NCBI GenBank assembly: GCA_910586595.1
Contig: CAJUJB010000073.1
Coordinates: 1 to 7,096, forward strand
Length of the DNA: 7,096 nucleotides
Source of the DNA: an uncultured Muribaculaceae bacterium
Lineage (GTDB): Bacteria > Bacteroidota > Bacteroidia > Bacteroidales > Muribaculaceae
Reading direction: 5' to 3'
Part shown: piece after piece, positions 1 to 6,894 of the stretch
How positions within the stretch are numbered: position 1 is the first letter of the stretch
Layout: each line of letters starts with the position of its first letter
Position numbers and translations under genes: made by a program
The notes under the pieces: generated by a model
Told to the model about the DNA's origin: nothing
The model's database searches: none
What the model saw: only the letters and a program-made list of their open reading frames with translations

Positions 1-701
1 TTGATTATGACATCAAGTCCATAATCACCTTCACAATTTTGGGTTGGGCGCAGATACTTACCATTTGTCTTAACAATTTCTCCAGCACCACGCTCTTCAC
101 ATTTATCATTCTGTATCGTCTGGAAACTTTGATATGGGCCCAGAAGAGATGGTGCGGAATATATATGCAGAGTTTTGGTGTCTTGGTGTGAGCCTGAAGA
201 GTATGCAACTCCCATGGCATAATATGTGCTGTCTATCTTTATGATCTGCGTGTCGAGAAGAGGTTGTTCAATAATTCGAGTGGGTTTAACAAGTTTATGA
301 AGCTCCATATCGTATTCATATATTGTCAAAGCTCCTCCTTGATAGTTCTCAGGATAAATATATACTTTATTGTTTTCTATGATTGGAATTGGGAACGATA
401 AATGGGTTGGTAATTCCAGGATAACATCTACTTTTAGCAACCTATATGTTTTAGCATCTACGGTAATAAGAGAAAGGCGCCCCAGTCGCGTATTGTAGAG
501 GTATTCTTCTACCAAAATTTCCATTGTTTTATCGCTTACTTTTAATATGAATGGATCGGCAAACCATCCTTTGCGATAACTGCCAAGTTTTAACCAATGG
601 ATTTTCGGATTTGCTTTAGATTTCTCTTCTTCGTCGACAAATCCAATGTTATATCTTTGTTCCGCAAGCGCTGTATGAATTTTACGAATTATCTTTTTCA
701 T
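1..701 (-). CDS. Partial GINT1-N-like beta-propeller protein (predicted glycan-modifying enzyme), C-terminus off the window
   Basis: An open frame runs from the ATG at 701 to the window edge without a stop: 233 codons plus two bases, so the C-terminus is missing. I translated it by hand. Landmarks are KGWFADPF (residues 44-51), an acidic residue at the end of the next strand (E65), LSFP (101-104), PENYQGGAL (117-125), LLD (148-150), RGAGEIV (204-210) and RPTQNC...YG (218-228). This pattern matches what I know of the domain named after the N-terminus of plant glucosamine inositolphosphorylceramide transferase 1, a five-bladed propeller resembling GH43/furanosidase folds. Stand-alone copies occur in bacterial polysaccharide loci; their reaction is not established to my knowledge. 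There is no signal peptide or membrane segment, so the product is probably cytoplasmic. The start is set by an ATGA overlap with the LicD stop (698-700). Family assignment is fairly secure; function is inference. Confidence 0.8.
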   Translation of the reverse strand, partial: MKKIIRKIHTALAEQRYNIGFVDEEEKSKANPKIHWLKLGSYRKGWFADPFILKVSDKTMEILVEEYLYNTRLGRLSLITVDAKTYRLLKVDVILELPTHLSFPIPIIENNKVYIYPENYQGGALTIYEYDMELHKLVKPTRIIEQPLLDTQIIKIDSTYYAMGVAYSSGSHQDTKTLHIYSAPSLLGPYQSFQTIQNDKCEERGAGEIVKTNGKYLRPTQNCEGDYGLDVII

Positions 702-1537
702 AATATTTTATAAACATCATGAGGTTTTACACGTTTTTCAACGGGAGGTAGCTCCATAAATTTGCTCCCATAAAGGTGCGTCAAATATTTTTCTTTAAGT
801 TGGGGCGCAAAAAATTCAGTGTCCTCAAATCTGACCAATACAGGTTCGCCATAGAATTCTCGTGGCATTATTTGTTTCTTATACCCGTATTTGCTTGCCA
901 TGGAAGCAACGTTATTGGTTGTAATAGTATTATATCGTTGGATTTCTCGTTCTCTCTTTTTCTGAAGATAGCCTAATGGAATGGGCCTGAGTAAGAGAGA
1001 TACGATTTTTTTAATTGTCTTTGTCAACCGATTATTTGTATTGTAGATATGATAGAGCTTGAGATCAATCAATCGGTTGATTCTTGATAAAGTCTGTTGC
1101 TGTTTTACCTGTAAGGCAGGGTTATCAGGAACATTGTCAAGAGGAAAAATATCAATATAGGAATTTTTGCAGTTTTTTAAGTGGTACTCAGAAGGCACAT
1201 CTTGAATAGTTCCTTTTATACATAACCGCATCAATGATGGTTGAAAATCATTATCGGTAAATATATTTTGGAGGAAAAATTTCGTTGTATCAAATGAGTC
1301 GTTAAAAACTGCTCTGAAATGCTCATAGTCTTCGCGCAACATGGCGATATCTATGTCGTCATCCCATGGAATGAATCCTTTGTGGCGCTGTGCCCCCAAT
1401 AAGCTACCGGCAATTATGTAATATTTAATAGAATTCTCAACGCAAATGTTGTGAATGATTTTCATTACATCCAATTGGAGTAATTGAAGTTCTCTAATGG
1501 TGAGTAATTTATATTTATCTGATGGATAGCGGTTCAT
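698..1537 (-). CDS. LicD/fukutin-family phosphotransferase
   Basis: This 279-aa protein has the LicD (PF04991-type) signature GSLLGAQRHKGFIPWDDDID at residues 44-63. It includes the acidic run D59-D61 and D63 expected to bind metal and the nucleotide-linked donor. The C-terminal part also fits: PREFYGEPV, FEDTEFFAP and YLTHLYG close to the end, then LPP. Known members move a phosphorylated alcohol from a CDP-linked donor to a glycan: phosphocholine for bacterial LicD, ribitol-phosphate for fukutin and FKRP. Length is normal for the family and there is no membrane segment, so it should act at the cytoplasmic face on a lipid-linked glycan. The ATG at 1537 lies 9 nt after the glycosyltransferase stop; upstream is a C/T tract (TTTTTCCCC) and no Shine-Dalgarno. 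It overlaps the next gene by ATGA. The phospho-alcohol transferred is unknown; the cytidylyltransferase gene in the same operon may make its donor. Confidence 0.92.
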   Translation of the reverse strand: MNRYPSDKYKLLTIRELQLLQLDVMKIIHNICVENSIKYYIIAGSLLGAQRHKGFIPWDDDIDIAMLREDYEHFRAVFNDSFDTTKFFLQNIFTDNDFQPSLMRLCIKGTIQDVPSEYHLKNCKNSYIDIFPLDNVPDNPALQVKQQQTLSRINRLIDLKLYHIYNTNNRLTKTIKKIVSLLLRPIPLGYLQKKREREIQRYNTITTNNVASMASKYGYKKQIMPREFYGEPVLVRFEDTEFFAPQLKEKYLTHLYGSKFMELPPVEKRVKPHDVYKIL

Positions 1538-1546
1538 GGGGAAAAA

Positions 1547-2539
1547 TTACTTCAGTTTAAAAAGTATATGAGATAGTATATCAAATGCAGTGAAGTGCTT
1601 GCTCTTGAGCAAGTACGCAAATATGCGTTTTGGAAAGCTAAATGAGGATGGTTCGATTATATCGAAATCAGTCGACTTGAAATCATTTTTGATATGCTCT
1701 ATCGATCTTTCCTCTCTTTGGGAACTATTACTGCGGTATAAGTCGAATATGGTGTCGATTAGCTGCTTTCCCAATTGTCGAGATCTAATTGTTAAATCAC
1801 TCGAAGGAATGCTCAAGGCATATGCAGCATCGAAAACGGCTTGAGACGTACGTTTATACTCATATAATTTCTGAGCATAGTTTATGCGAGGTTTTGCGGT
1901 TGTACTTTGCGGATGGCGCCGATAATAATATCCTACAGCCGGAGAAAACACTCCGCTACGTATATACTTTAAATATTCTAAAGTGAATACTAAATCCTCC
2001 CCGATTTTCATTCTTTCATCGAAAAGGATGGCGTTATTTTTAATTATTTCTTTGCGAAATAATTTTGAGGGAACCAGCCCCCGACATCTCTTAAATATTT
2101 CGGATTTAGAGGGTAATTTGTCGGATGGCATGTATTGTTGTTCAATAGATTGATTCCCTTGAGACCAATAATTTGTACATCCAGCATGTATTATATCTGC
2201 GGACGGCCAAATATAGGTTAGGCATATCAGTTCATCCAGAAAAGAGGGAGATATAAAATCATCTGCGTCGATAAAAGTTACCCATTCTCCAGATGAATAT
2301 TCGAGCCCCAAGTTACGAGCAGCAGATACTCCTCGATTTTGCTGAGAGAATACTTTTACTCGATGATCGGTTTTTTCATATATCTTTAGATATTCGCAAC
2401 CACTTTTCGATCCGTCATCAATTAGAAGAAGTTCGAAATCTTGAAATTCACTTGCTAAAATCGAGTTTACGCATTGGTCAATATATTTCTCTGCATTATA
2501 GCAAGGCACAATAATGGATAGTAAAGGTGAAAATGTCAT
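1547..2539 (-). CDS. GT2-family glycosyltransferase (GT-A fold)
   Basis: This is a predicted sugar transferase of 330 aa from the chosen start. The N-terminal nucleotide-binding half shows LLSIIVPCYNAEKYI (residues 6-20), DDGS (41-44), QNRGVSAARNLGL (67-79) and the metal-binding DXD-type motif DADD (91-94). A candidate catalytic-base region, IGEDLVFTLEYL, lies at about 179-190. The C-terminal third is basic and variable, as expected of the acceptor-specific part. The longest ORF begins at 2572, but I prefer the ATG at 2539. It overlaps the upstream stop as ATGA, like three other junctions here, and puts the conserved first strand at residue 6; the longer version adds 11 unconserved residues (MYPLYNCENRN). 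The enzyme would add one sugar to the lipid-linked repeat unit in the cytoplasm. Donor, acceptor and linkage cannot be read from the sequence. Confidence 0.93.
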   Translation of the reverse strand: MTFSPLLSIIVPCYNAEKYIDQCVNSILASEFQDFELLLIDDGSKSGCEYLKIYEKTDHRVKVFSQQNRGVSAARNLGLEYSSGEWVTFIDADDFISPSFLDELICLTYIWPSADIIHAGCTNYWSQGNQSIEQQYMPSDKLPSKSEIFKRCRGLVPSKLFRKEIIKNNAILFDERMKIGEDLVFTLEYLKYIRSGVFSPAVGYYYRRHPQSTTAKPRINYAQKLYEYKRTSQAVFDAAYALSIPSSDLTIRSRQLGKQLIDTIFDLYRSNSSQREERSIEHIKNDFKSTDFDIIEPSSFSFPKRIFAYLLKSKHFTAFDILSHILFKLK

Positions 2540-3705
2540 ATTCCGGTTTTCACAATTATATAACGGATACATTTTTTTATAAAAGGCAATTTTGCCTGGA
2601 GATATCGTTTTTCCACCATTGTGAATGGTTTTGTTGCGTAATCTCTTTTAAAAAGATGATGTACAATGCTTTTTGTAGTCGGTTTTGTGTATGCAGGGTT
2701 TAATTTGACTGCGGTTTCAATAGGGAATTCTTCGCATTCGATAGTATTTGAATCTTTTAATTCGCTGAATATTTCATTTCCTTTTGGGGAATTAATAATA
2801 ATCATAGAATATCCTTTATTGAAATCGGTTATTGGACGGAGTGTTTCAAGAAACCAGAAGTCGCCCAAGGTTAAGTCTGAAACTCGTTCTTGGCCAAGAT
2901 ATTTGCAAGAATAACAAGCATCCCTGAAAGTAAAATATTTCAGATAACCATAGTAATATGGGAATTCAGCAGAATTTCCCACCTCAATCTCAGGTGATGA
3001 ATCTGCCAGATTTATTCGTTCTAATTGATAAGAATGGAGAGATTTTTCTGTTTTTTTTCTAAAATTAAAAGAAGTTATTTTAGAGTTTGTGCGAGTTTGA
3101 TATGACTCAATGCATTTATTGAATAGCTGTTGTCCTGGAACCCCATGGCATATGAAATCTACAAGAACAATCTGCTCCTGAAATCGCTTCCCCAATATGT
3201 TGTTTAAGGCTACAATTTGACAAGGCGTTCCGACAAACATTACTTTTCTTCCCTTCTTTAATTCATCAAGAACGTCGACGTATATTCCTTCAGTATTACT
3301 CTGGAGATATTTTGATTTCATTAAAGGCAATAGATCTTCTATGGATTCTGCTTTGGTGTGATGAAGTTGAAGGTCTTGGTCAAAAGCAGCTCCAAACACA
3401 ACGCCACCTTGATCAATTATATGCTTTGCTAGCAAAAAAAATATTGATCCGGAGCTCCCTTTTTCTCTTATGTCAAAGTCTTTGGCAAAGGCAGAAAATA
3501 AAATTGGGTGTCGTTCGGAAGGTCTTTTATATGATAGAAACGGACATTTTTTTTCGCATAAATGACAATTGATACATCGGTCTGTGTCAACTGTAGGAAT
3601 GACCCAACCATACTGATTAGTTGTAAATTCTATACAATGTGTTGGACAAACGTCACCGCAAGCCCGACATCCGCAGCAGTCTTTTGTAAAATTGAAGTCG
3701 ATCAT
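2536..3705 (-). CDS. Ferredoxin-domain / FrhB-type (coenzyme F420 hydrogenase beta subunit family) polysaccharide-locus oxidoreductase
   Basis: The 389-aa protein starts with two classical [4Fe-4S] motifs of the form CxxCxxCxxxCP: C10, C13, C16, C20, and then C44, C47, C50, C54. The FrhB-like body follows, with KGSSGSIF (82-89), GTPCQ (159-163), FICHGVPG (184-191), CYSCKY (264-269) and DLTLGDFW (277-284). Proteins of this build are common in Bacteroidetes capsule and exopolysaccharide loci, often beside polysaccharide pyruvyl transferases; their reaction is poorly known. By family knowledge, FrhB binds FAD and an Fe-S cluster and passes electrons to a cofactor. This protein probably carries out a redox step on a sugar or flavin, but that is inference. 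It has no signal peptide and is cytoplasmic. It starts by an ATGA overlap with the cytidylyltransferase and ends by an ATGA overlap with the GT2 gene. All eight ferredoxin cysteines are intact, so it looks functional. Confidence 0.9.
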   Translation of the reverse strand: MIDFNFTKDCCGCRACGDVCPTHCIEFTTNQYGWVIPTVDTDRCINCHLCEKKCPFLSYKRPSERHPILFSAFAKDFDIREKGSSGSIFFLLAKHIIDQGGVVFGAAFDQDLQLHHTKAESIEDLLPLMKSKYLQSNTEGIYVDVLDELKKGRKVMFVGTPCQIVALNNILGKRFQEQIVLVDFICHGVPGQQLFNKCIESYQTRTNSKITSFNFRKKTEKSLHSYQLERINLADSSPEIEVGNSAEFPYYYGYLKYFTFRDACYSCKYLGQERVSDLTLGDFWFLETLRPITDFNKGYSMIIINSPKGNEIFSELKDSNTIECEEFPIETAVKLNPAYTKPTTKSIVHHLFKRDYATKPFTMVEKRYLQAKLPFIKKCIRYIIVKTGI

Positions 3706-4124
3706 TTATTTGCGAGCTGGGTTCTGATTGTAGTAGATGATATACCTTCCGTATGCGAGAGGAAATGGATTTTTACTCCTACTTTGCCAAACTCTTCCTC
3801 ATATCGTGTATATAAAGGTGTTCCTTTCCATTCATCCCCATGGAACATCACGTCGAATTTTAAAATTTTCCACGCAGCTAACTTATCCATACTTGTCTGA
3901 GGCACTACGCAGTCGACATATTTGCAAGCTTCTACAATAGCTGCCCTTTGGGAAAAACAAATTGTCGGCAAATGATGCTTATATTCATTAACCAATTCAT
4001 CCGTGCTCACTCCAACTATAAGAAAATCACAATGCTCTTTTGCTCTTCTTAGTATATTTAAATGTCCTATGTGGAAAAGATCGAAAACACCAGTTGTATA
4101 TCCGATAGTGTATGGTTTAGTCAT
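3702..4124 (-). CDS. TagD-type cytidylyltransferase (probable CDP-alcohol synthase)
   Basis: This single-domain nucleotidyltransferase of 140 aa has a first strand and loop TTGVFDLFHIGH (residues 10-21) containing the HIGH motif, then RRAKEHCDFLIVGVSTDE (26-43), a conserved R60 followed by EACKYVDCVVPQ (65-76), FHGDEW (94-99), and a C-terminal HTEGISST (124-131). This tracks Bacillus TagD (129 aa, glycerol-3-phosphate plus CTP giving CDP-glycerol) along its length. One difference stands out: the TagD signature RTEGISTT begins with an arginine implicated in catalysis, and here that position is histidine (H124). The stretch between GDEW and HTEG is also longer than in TagD. Transfer of a cytidylyl group to a phospho-alcohol is therefore likely, but glycerol-3-phosphate as substrate is not proven. 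The start and end are both ATGA overlaps with neighbours. The product would be a cytosolic CDP-linked donor, plausibly for the LicD protein downstream. Confidence 0.87.
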   Translation of the reverse strand: MTKPYTIGYTTGVFDLFHIGHLNILRRAKEHCDFLIVGVSTDELVNEYKHHLPTICFSQRAAIVEACKYVDCVVPQTSMDKLAAWKILKFDVMFHGDEWKGTPLYTRYEEEFGKVGVKIHFLSHTEGISSTTIRTQLANK

Positions 4125-5662
4125 TTAATTTTATTTTTGCGATTATTAATTTTTTGTTTTATCGTTTTATTGAGAGTTTCTCGTTCTTTTGAATTTAGTC
4201 CTATGTAATAAAATAGTATGCAGTTAATTATGATAGATGTTAAAGTTATTCCAATTACCCCTAAAAATGAAGAACCCATAAGTATTCCAGCACCCCATGA
4301 GAGAACGGACGATATCGCAATGATAAGCAGGGCCGGCAGTGCAATCCTTGTCATGTAACTTTTTATGTTTTCATTAACAAGCGTACACCATATTCTAACG
4401 CGATAATATTGGGCGAAAATGCTTAAGAAGAGTGATACGTACATACCGGCTTGTGGAGGCAGCCCTATTTTGTAAGAGAGCCATGTGATAGGGATGATGC
4501 ACAAAATTATTCCACTGACTTTAATTTGATATTCTTTAATATTGCCAGTTGCATAAATGGGAGTAGAAATGGCGGCTCCAAGTATATCAATTAAAGCTGT
4601 TAATAGTATCAGTCTGGTAAATATTACAGTAAAGGGAGGAACATTATCTCCTAACCATAAATTTAGAACTGAAGGTGTACATATCATTAACGGCAGAGTT
4701 ACGAGCCACATTAAATATATCGACATTTTATAACTCAAGTAGCATAAGTCAAAGTAGCGCGATATTTCTTTGCGAGCATATGACTGTACGATTTGAGGAT
4801 ATATGGCTACTTGAAAATTACTTGCGAGTTTAAAAATACAGGTTTGCAATTGGACGGCAATTCCTCGTGCAGCATTAATAGTGACTCCAAAAAATAAATT
4901 CATGAGGATATTTATGCCCTGGCTTTTCAATATTCCAGCTCCTGAACCAAGAATATTCCACCCACAGAATGAAGATAGCTGTTTTAAATCTCGTGAATTG
5001 AAAGAATGCTTAAAAGTTATATCTGGCATTAATCTTTTAGCGTATATCACATAAAATATGCCTGTGAAAAGCGCTACCGCCAATAACAATATGCCATATA
5101 ATATTAATCGATTATTAACTGAAAGAAGTAGAAGAAATGCAATCCCCAGTTGTAAGAGGCCTTCGACTAAAGATATAAATGCATAAAATTGCATTTTTTC
5201 TTCTGCAATGATAACGGCATTGAAGGCTGATCGATAAATGTTAATAAAAACAGTGAAAATTGAAGTTTGGTATACTATGTTTGCTGCAATAATTTGATGG
5301 GGTGAGATTTGGAGTTTATAATTGACAAACCATAACCCTATACTTTCTGCAAAAATGAATATTAGTCCTACTAAAAGGAATTGTGCAGCTAAGGCAGAAC
5401 TGAATATTTCTTTTATCCGTGCCTGGTTGCCAGTTCCCATTTCATAATTTAAAAAGCGCTGAATGCTTGATGTCATGGATTGATTTATGAAGGTTACCAT
5501 GGCAACAAAGCCAGCTACTACATTATATAAGCCATAATCATTTACTCCCAGGGCTTCAAGAACGACTCGTGTAGTGTAAAAATTCACACCAATTAAGAGC
5601 ATCATTCTAATATATAGAAAGATAGTATTCTTGGCAATCCTTTTATTTGACGAATCTGTCAT
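4121..5662 (-). CDS. wzx: Wzx-type polysaccharide flippase (MOP superfamily)
   Basis: This is an integral membrane protein of 513 aa, hydrophobic throughout, with enough segments for the 12-14 helices usual in Wzx/MOP flippases. The N-terminus (NKRIAKNTIFLYIRMML, then TRVVLEALGVNDYGLYNV and SIQRFLNYEMG near residue 70) is the familiar start of Bacteroidales O-antigen/capsule flippases. The C-terminus is short and lysine-rich. The role is to move undecaprenyl-pyrophosphate-linked repeat units across the inner membrane. The ORF can be extended to a TTG at 5674, adding MKNH. I choose the ATG at 5662 because it leaves the usual 5-10 residues before NKRIAKN; the gap to the upstream stop is then 16 nt. 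It ends in an ATGA overlap with the cytidylyltransferase. It is the first biosynthetic gene and also the point where GC content falls sharply compared with the two regulatory genes. Confidence 0.92.
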   Translation of the reverse strand: MTDSSNKRIAKNTIFLYIRMMLLIGVNFYTTRVVLEALGVNDYGLYNVVAGFVAMVTFINQSMTSSIQRFLNYEMGTGNQARIKEIFSSALAAQFLLVGLIFIFAESIGLWFVNYKLQISPHQIIAANIVYQTSIFTVFINIYRSAFNAVIIAEEKMQFYAFISLVEGLLQLGIAFLLLLSVNNRLILYGILLLAVALFTGIFYVIYAKRLMPDITFKHSFNSRDLKQLSSFCGWNILGSGAGILKSQGINILMNLFFGVTINAARGIAVQLQTCIFKLASNFQVAIYPQIVQSYARKEISRYFDLCYLSYKMSIYLMWLVTLPLMICTPSVLNLWLGDNVPPFTVIFTRLILLTALIDILGAAISTPIYATGNIKEYQIKVSGIILCIIPITWLSYKIGLPPQAGMYVSLFLSIFAQYYRVRIWCTLVNENIKSYMTRIALPALLIIAISSVLSWGAGILMGSSFLGVIGITLTSIIINCILFYYIGLNSKERETLNKTIKQKINNRKNKIK

Positions 5663-5678
5663 GTGGTTTTTCAAATCT

Positions 5679-6359
5679 TCATTTCCAATATTGGGCTTCG
5701 CGAGCGAAGGGAATATAGGAGTGGAGGGTAGAGGGAGTGAGGTGGCTTATGTCGGAGAGGAGGTGAGCGGATGCCCACTTTTGTTTGTTGACGGCCTGCT
5801 CGGATTCTGATCCGAAATAGGCGTGAAGTTTCTGGCGTAAGAGATGGTTGAGGCGACGATAGGTGTCCTCAGGAGAGAGGTTGGGGAAGGTTCCGTACTG
5901 GCGCAGTTGATTAATCCAGGATTCTTCGGTCGCGAAAAAATATTGGATATATGCTGGTGCCACGTGATCGATATCACATTCGATAAGCTGCCATAGCAGA
6001 AGGGTGAATTGTGTTTCGGTCAAGTTGCGGTCTCCTGCAGCCCATTGGTCGGCAATGCGGGTTCTGTTTTGCCATATGAATCGACTGGGAGCCTCTCCTT
6101 TACAGAGTCGGTGGACGAAGTCGTAAGCCTCAAGGCATTCTAGTGCGAGTGAGGGCGGCATTGAGGGTAGGGCGGCGCGGCAGAGCTGGAGCCATTTTTC
6201 GCCTTCTCTCCTAAGTTGTTGTACAGCCTTTGTCGGGCTAACCGGCAAGTTTAGTCCTCCTTTTATCTCATAGTCTTTTACCCATTTTCCGAAACTCTCC
6301 AGAAGCTGTTGGCCGGAGAATAGGGTATCAGACGGGCATGATTGGGTCGTACGGAGCAT
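5679..6359 (-). CDS. Hypothetical protein in the upxZ position (possible transcription regulator)
   Basis: I do not recognise this family. The 226-aa product has no signal peptide or membrane segment. It is rich in Leu, Gln and Trp (eight tryptophans, at 26, 56, 96, 106, 123, 148, 195 and 225) and looks mostly helical, for example LALECLEAYDFVHRLC (71-86), FTLLLWQLIECDI (118-130) and TYRRLNHLLRQKLHAYF (166-182). It overlaps the antiterminator gene by 32 nt and sits just before the flippase, which is where Bacteroides capsule loci carry upxZ, encoding an inhibitor of UpxY proteins of other loci. The motifs I remember from Bacteroides UpxZ (about 160 aa, with a YLGTDGSP-type N-terminus) are absent, so similarity of role rests on position only. 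Codon content is GC-richer than downstream genes and the 3' end is strongly C-rich in the mRNA. The ATG at 6359 is the first in frame; a later start within the overlap is possible. Confidence 0.75.
   Translation of the reverse strand: MLRTTQSCPSDTLFSGQQLLESFGKWVKDYEIKGGLNLPVSPTKAVQQLRREGEKWLQLCRAALPSMPPSLALECLEAYDFVHRLCKGEAPSRFIWQNRTRIADQWAAGDRNLTETQFTLLLWQLIECDIDHVAPAYIQYFFATEESWINQLRQYGTFPNLSPEDTYRRLNHLLRQKLHAYFGSESEQAVNKQKWASAHLLSDISHLTPSTLHSYIPFAREAQYWK
5701..5760 (-). other. C-rich, G-poor transcript tract (rut-like) at the end of the upxZ-position gene
   Basis: By hand count the mRNA from these 60 bases holds 30 C and only 4 G. C-rich, G-poor RNA is the known signature of Rho-loading sites. 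It lies in the last codons of the second gene, directly before the flippase, so termination here would separate regulators from biosynthetic genes. Function is inferred from composition only; it may merely reflect codon choice in this gene. Confidence 0.35.
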
Positions 6360-6894
6360 CGTCTTGTCCGTAGTTAATGATTTCGAGTAGATCTGGGTGA
6401 ATGAAAGGGAGAATAATCATGCATATGCCTTCGATTCGCACAACCACATGTCGGTTTTTTTTCACGCGTTGCACGTATCCCTCGAGACCTTGATATACAC
6501 CTCCGGTAACGCGGACGCGTTGACCTGGGCGAAAGTCTTTCATGCTGAATATTTCGCAGCGAGTGGTGTCTTGGGCCGTAAGGAGCTTGAGAATTTTGAT
6601 TTGGGCTGGAGTGATGATCTGGATTTCCTCTCCCTTTATATAGCGGTAAATCCAGAATGGCATAAGCCGGCTCTCGGGCTTGCGACTCTCGTTCTCAAGC
6701 ACAAGTGCATTCTCCTTGGTTGTGCGTATAAAGATCACATGCGGGATGATGGCCTTGATGCGGCGCTCACCATTGGCGAGTTTTACTTCTTCTTTCGGGA
6801 AGTAAATGTCATCGCAATATTCCGCGAGGATTTTTTCGGCGCGAAAGTCTTGCCTGGTCTTTATCGCGTACCAATTTGATACGACTTCCTCCAT
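6328..6894 (-). CDS. upxY: UpxY-type NusG-like transcription antiterminator
   Basis: From the chosen start the protein has 188 aa. The NGN domain begins with NWYAIKTRQDFRAEKIL (7-23), continues with DIYFPKEEVKL and the core strands AIIPHVIFIRT (48-58), and ends near residue 100. A KOW motif follows at about 121-150: FRPGQRVRVTGGVYQGLEG then RVKKNRHVVV. A specialised NusG paralogue as first gene of a polysaccharide operon is the UpxY arrangement of Bacteroidales; such proteins bind RNA polymerase and prevent early termination in their own locus. The frame is open upstream to a TTG at 6975 and an ATG at 6966. I take the ATG at 6894 because NusG-like proteins usually begin just before the WYA strand and because the extension lies in a hairpin-forming leader. 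The last 13 residues, past the KOW domain, are an acidic and proline-rich tail. The stop falls 32 nt inside the next gene. Confidence 0.9.
   Translation of the reverse strand: MEEVVSNWYAIKTRQDFRAEKILAEYCDDIYFPKEEVKLANGERRIKAIIPHVIFIRTTKENALVLENESRKPESRLMPFWIYRYIKGEEIQIITPAQIKILKLLTAQDTTRCEIFSMKDFRPGQRVRVTGGVYQGLEGYVQRVKKNRHVVVRIEGICMIILPFIHPDLLEIINYGQDDAPYDPIMPV

Noticed and set aside
5..220. 71-aa minus-strand frame starting MPWELHTLQ
   Set aside because: It is out of frame with the longer partial gene that runs from 701 to the window edge, which has family motifs throughout this stretch.
3562..3900. 112-aa plus-strand open frame across the cytidylyltransferase/Fe-S junction
   Set aside because: It is antisense to two genes with well conserved motifs, and its translation has no domain or usual composition.
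5747..5977. 76-aa minus-strand Ser/Pro/Thr-rich frame
   Set aside because: It is an alternative frame inside the 226-aa gene and is explained by the C-rich composition there.
6397..6879. 160-aa plus-strand open frame
   Set aside because: It lies wholly antisense to the NusG-like gene, has no recognisable motif, and the opposite strand has clear NGN and KOW domains.
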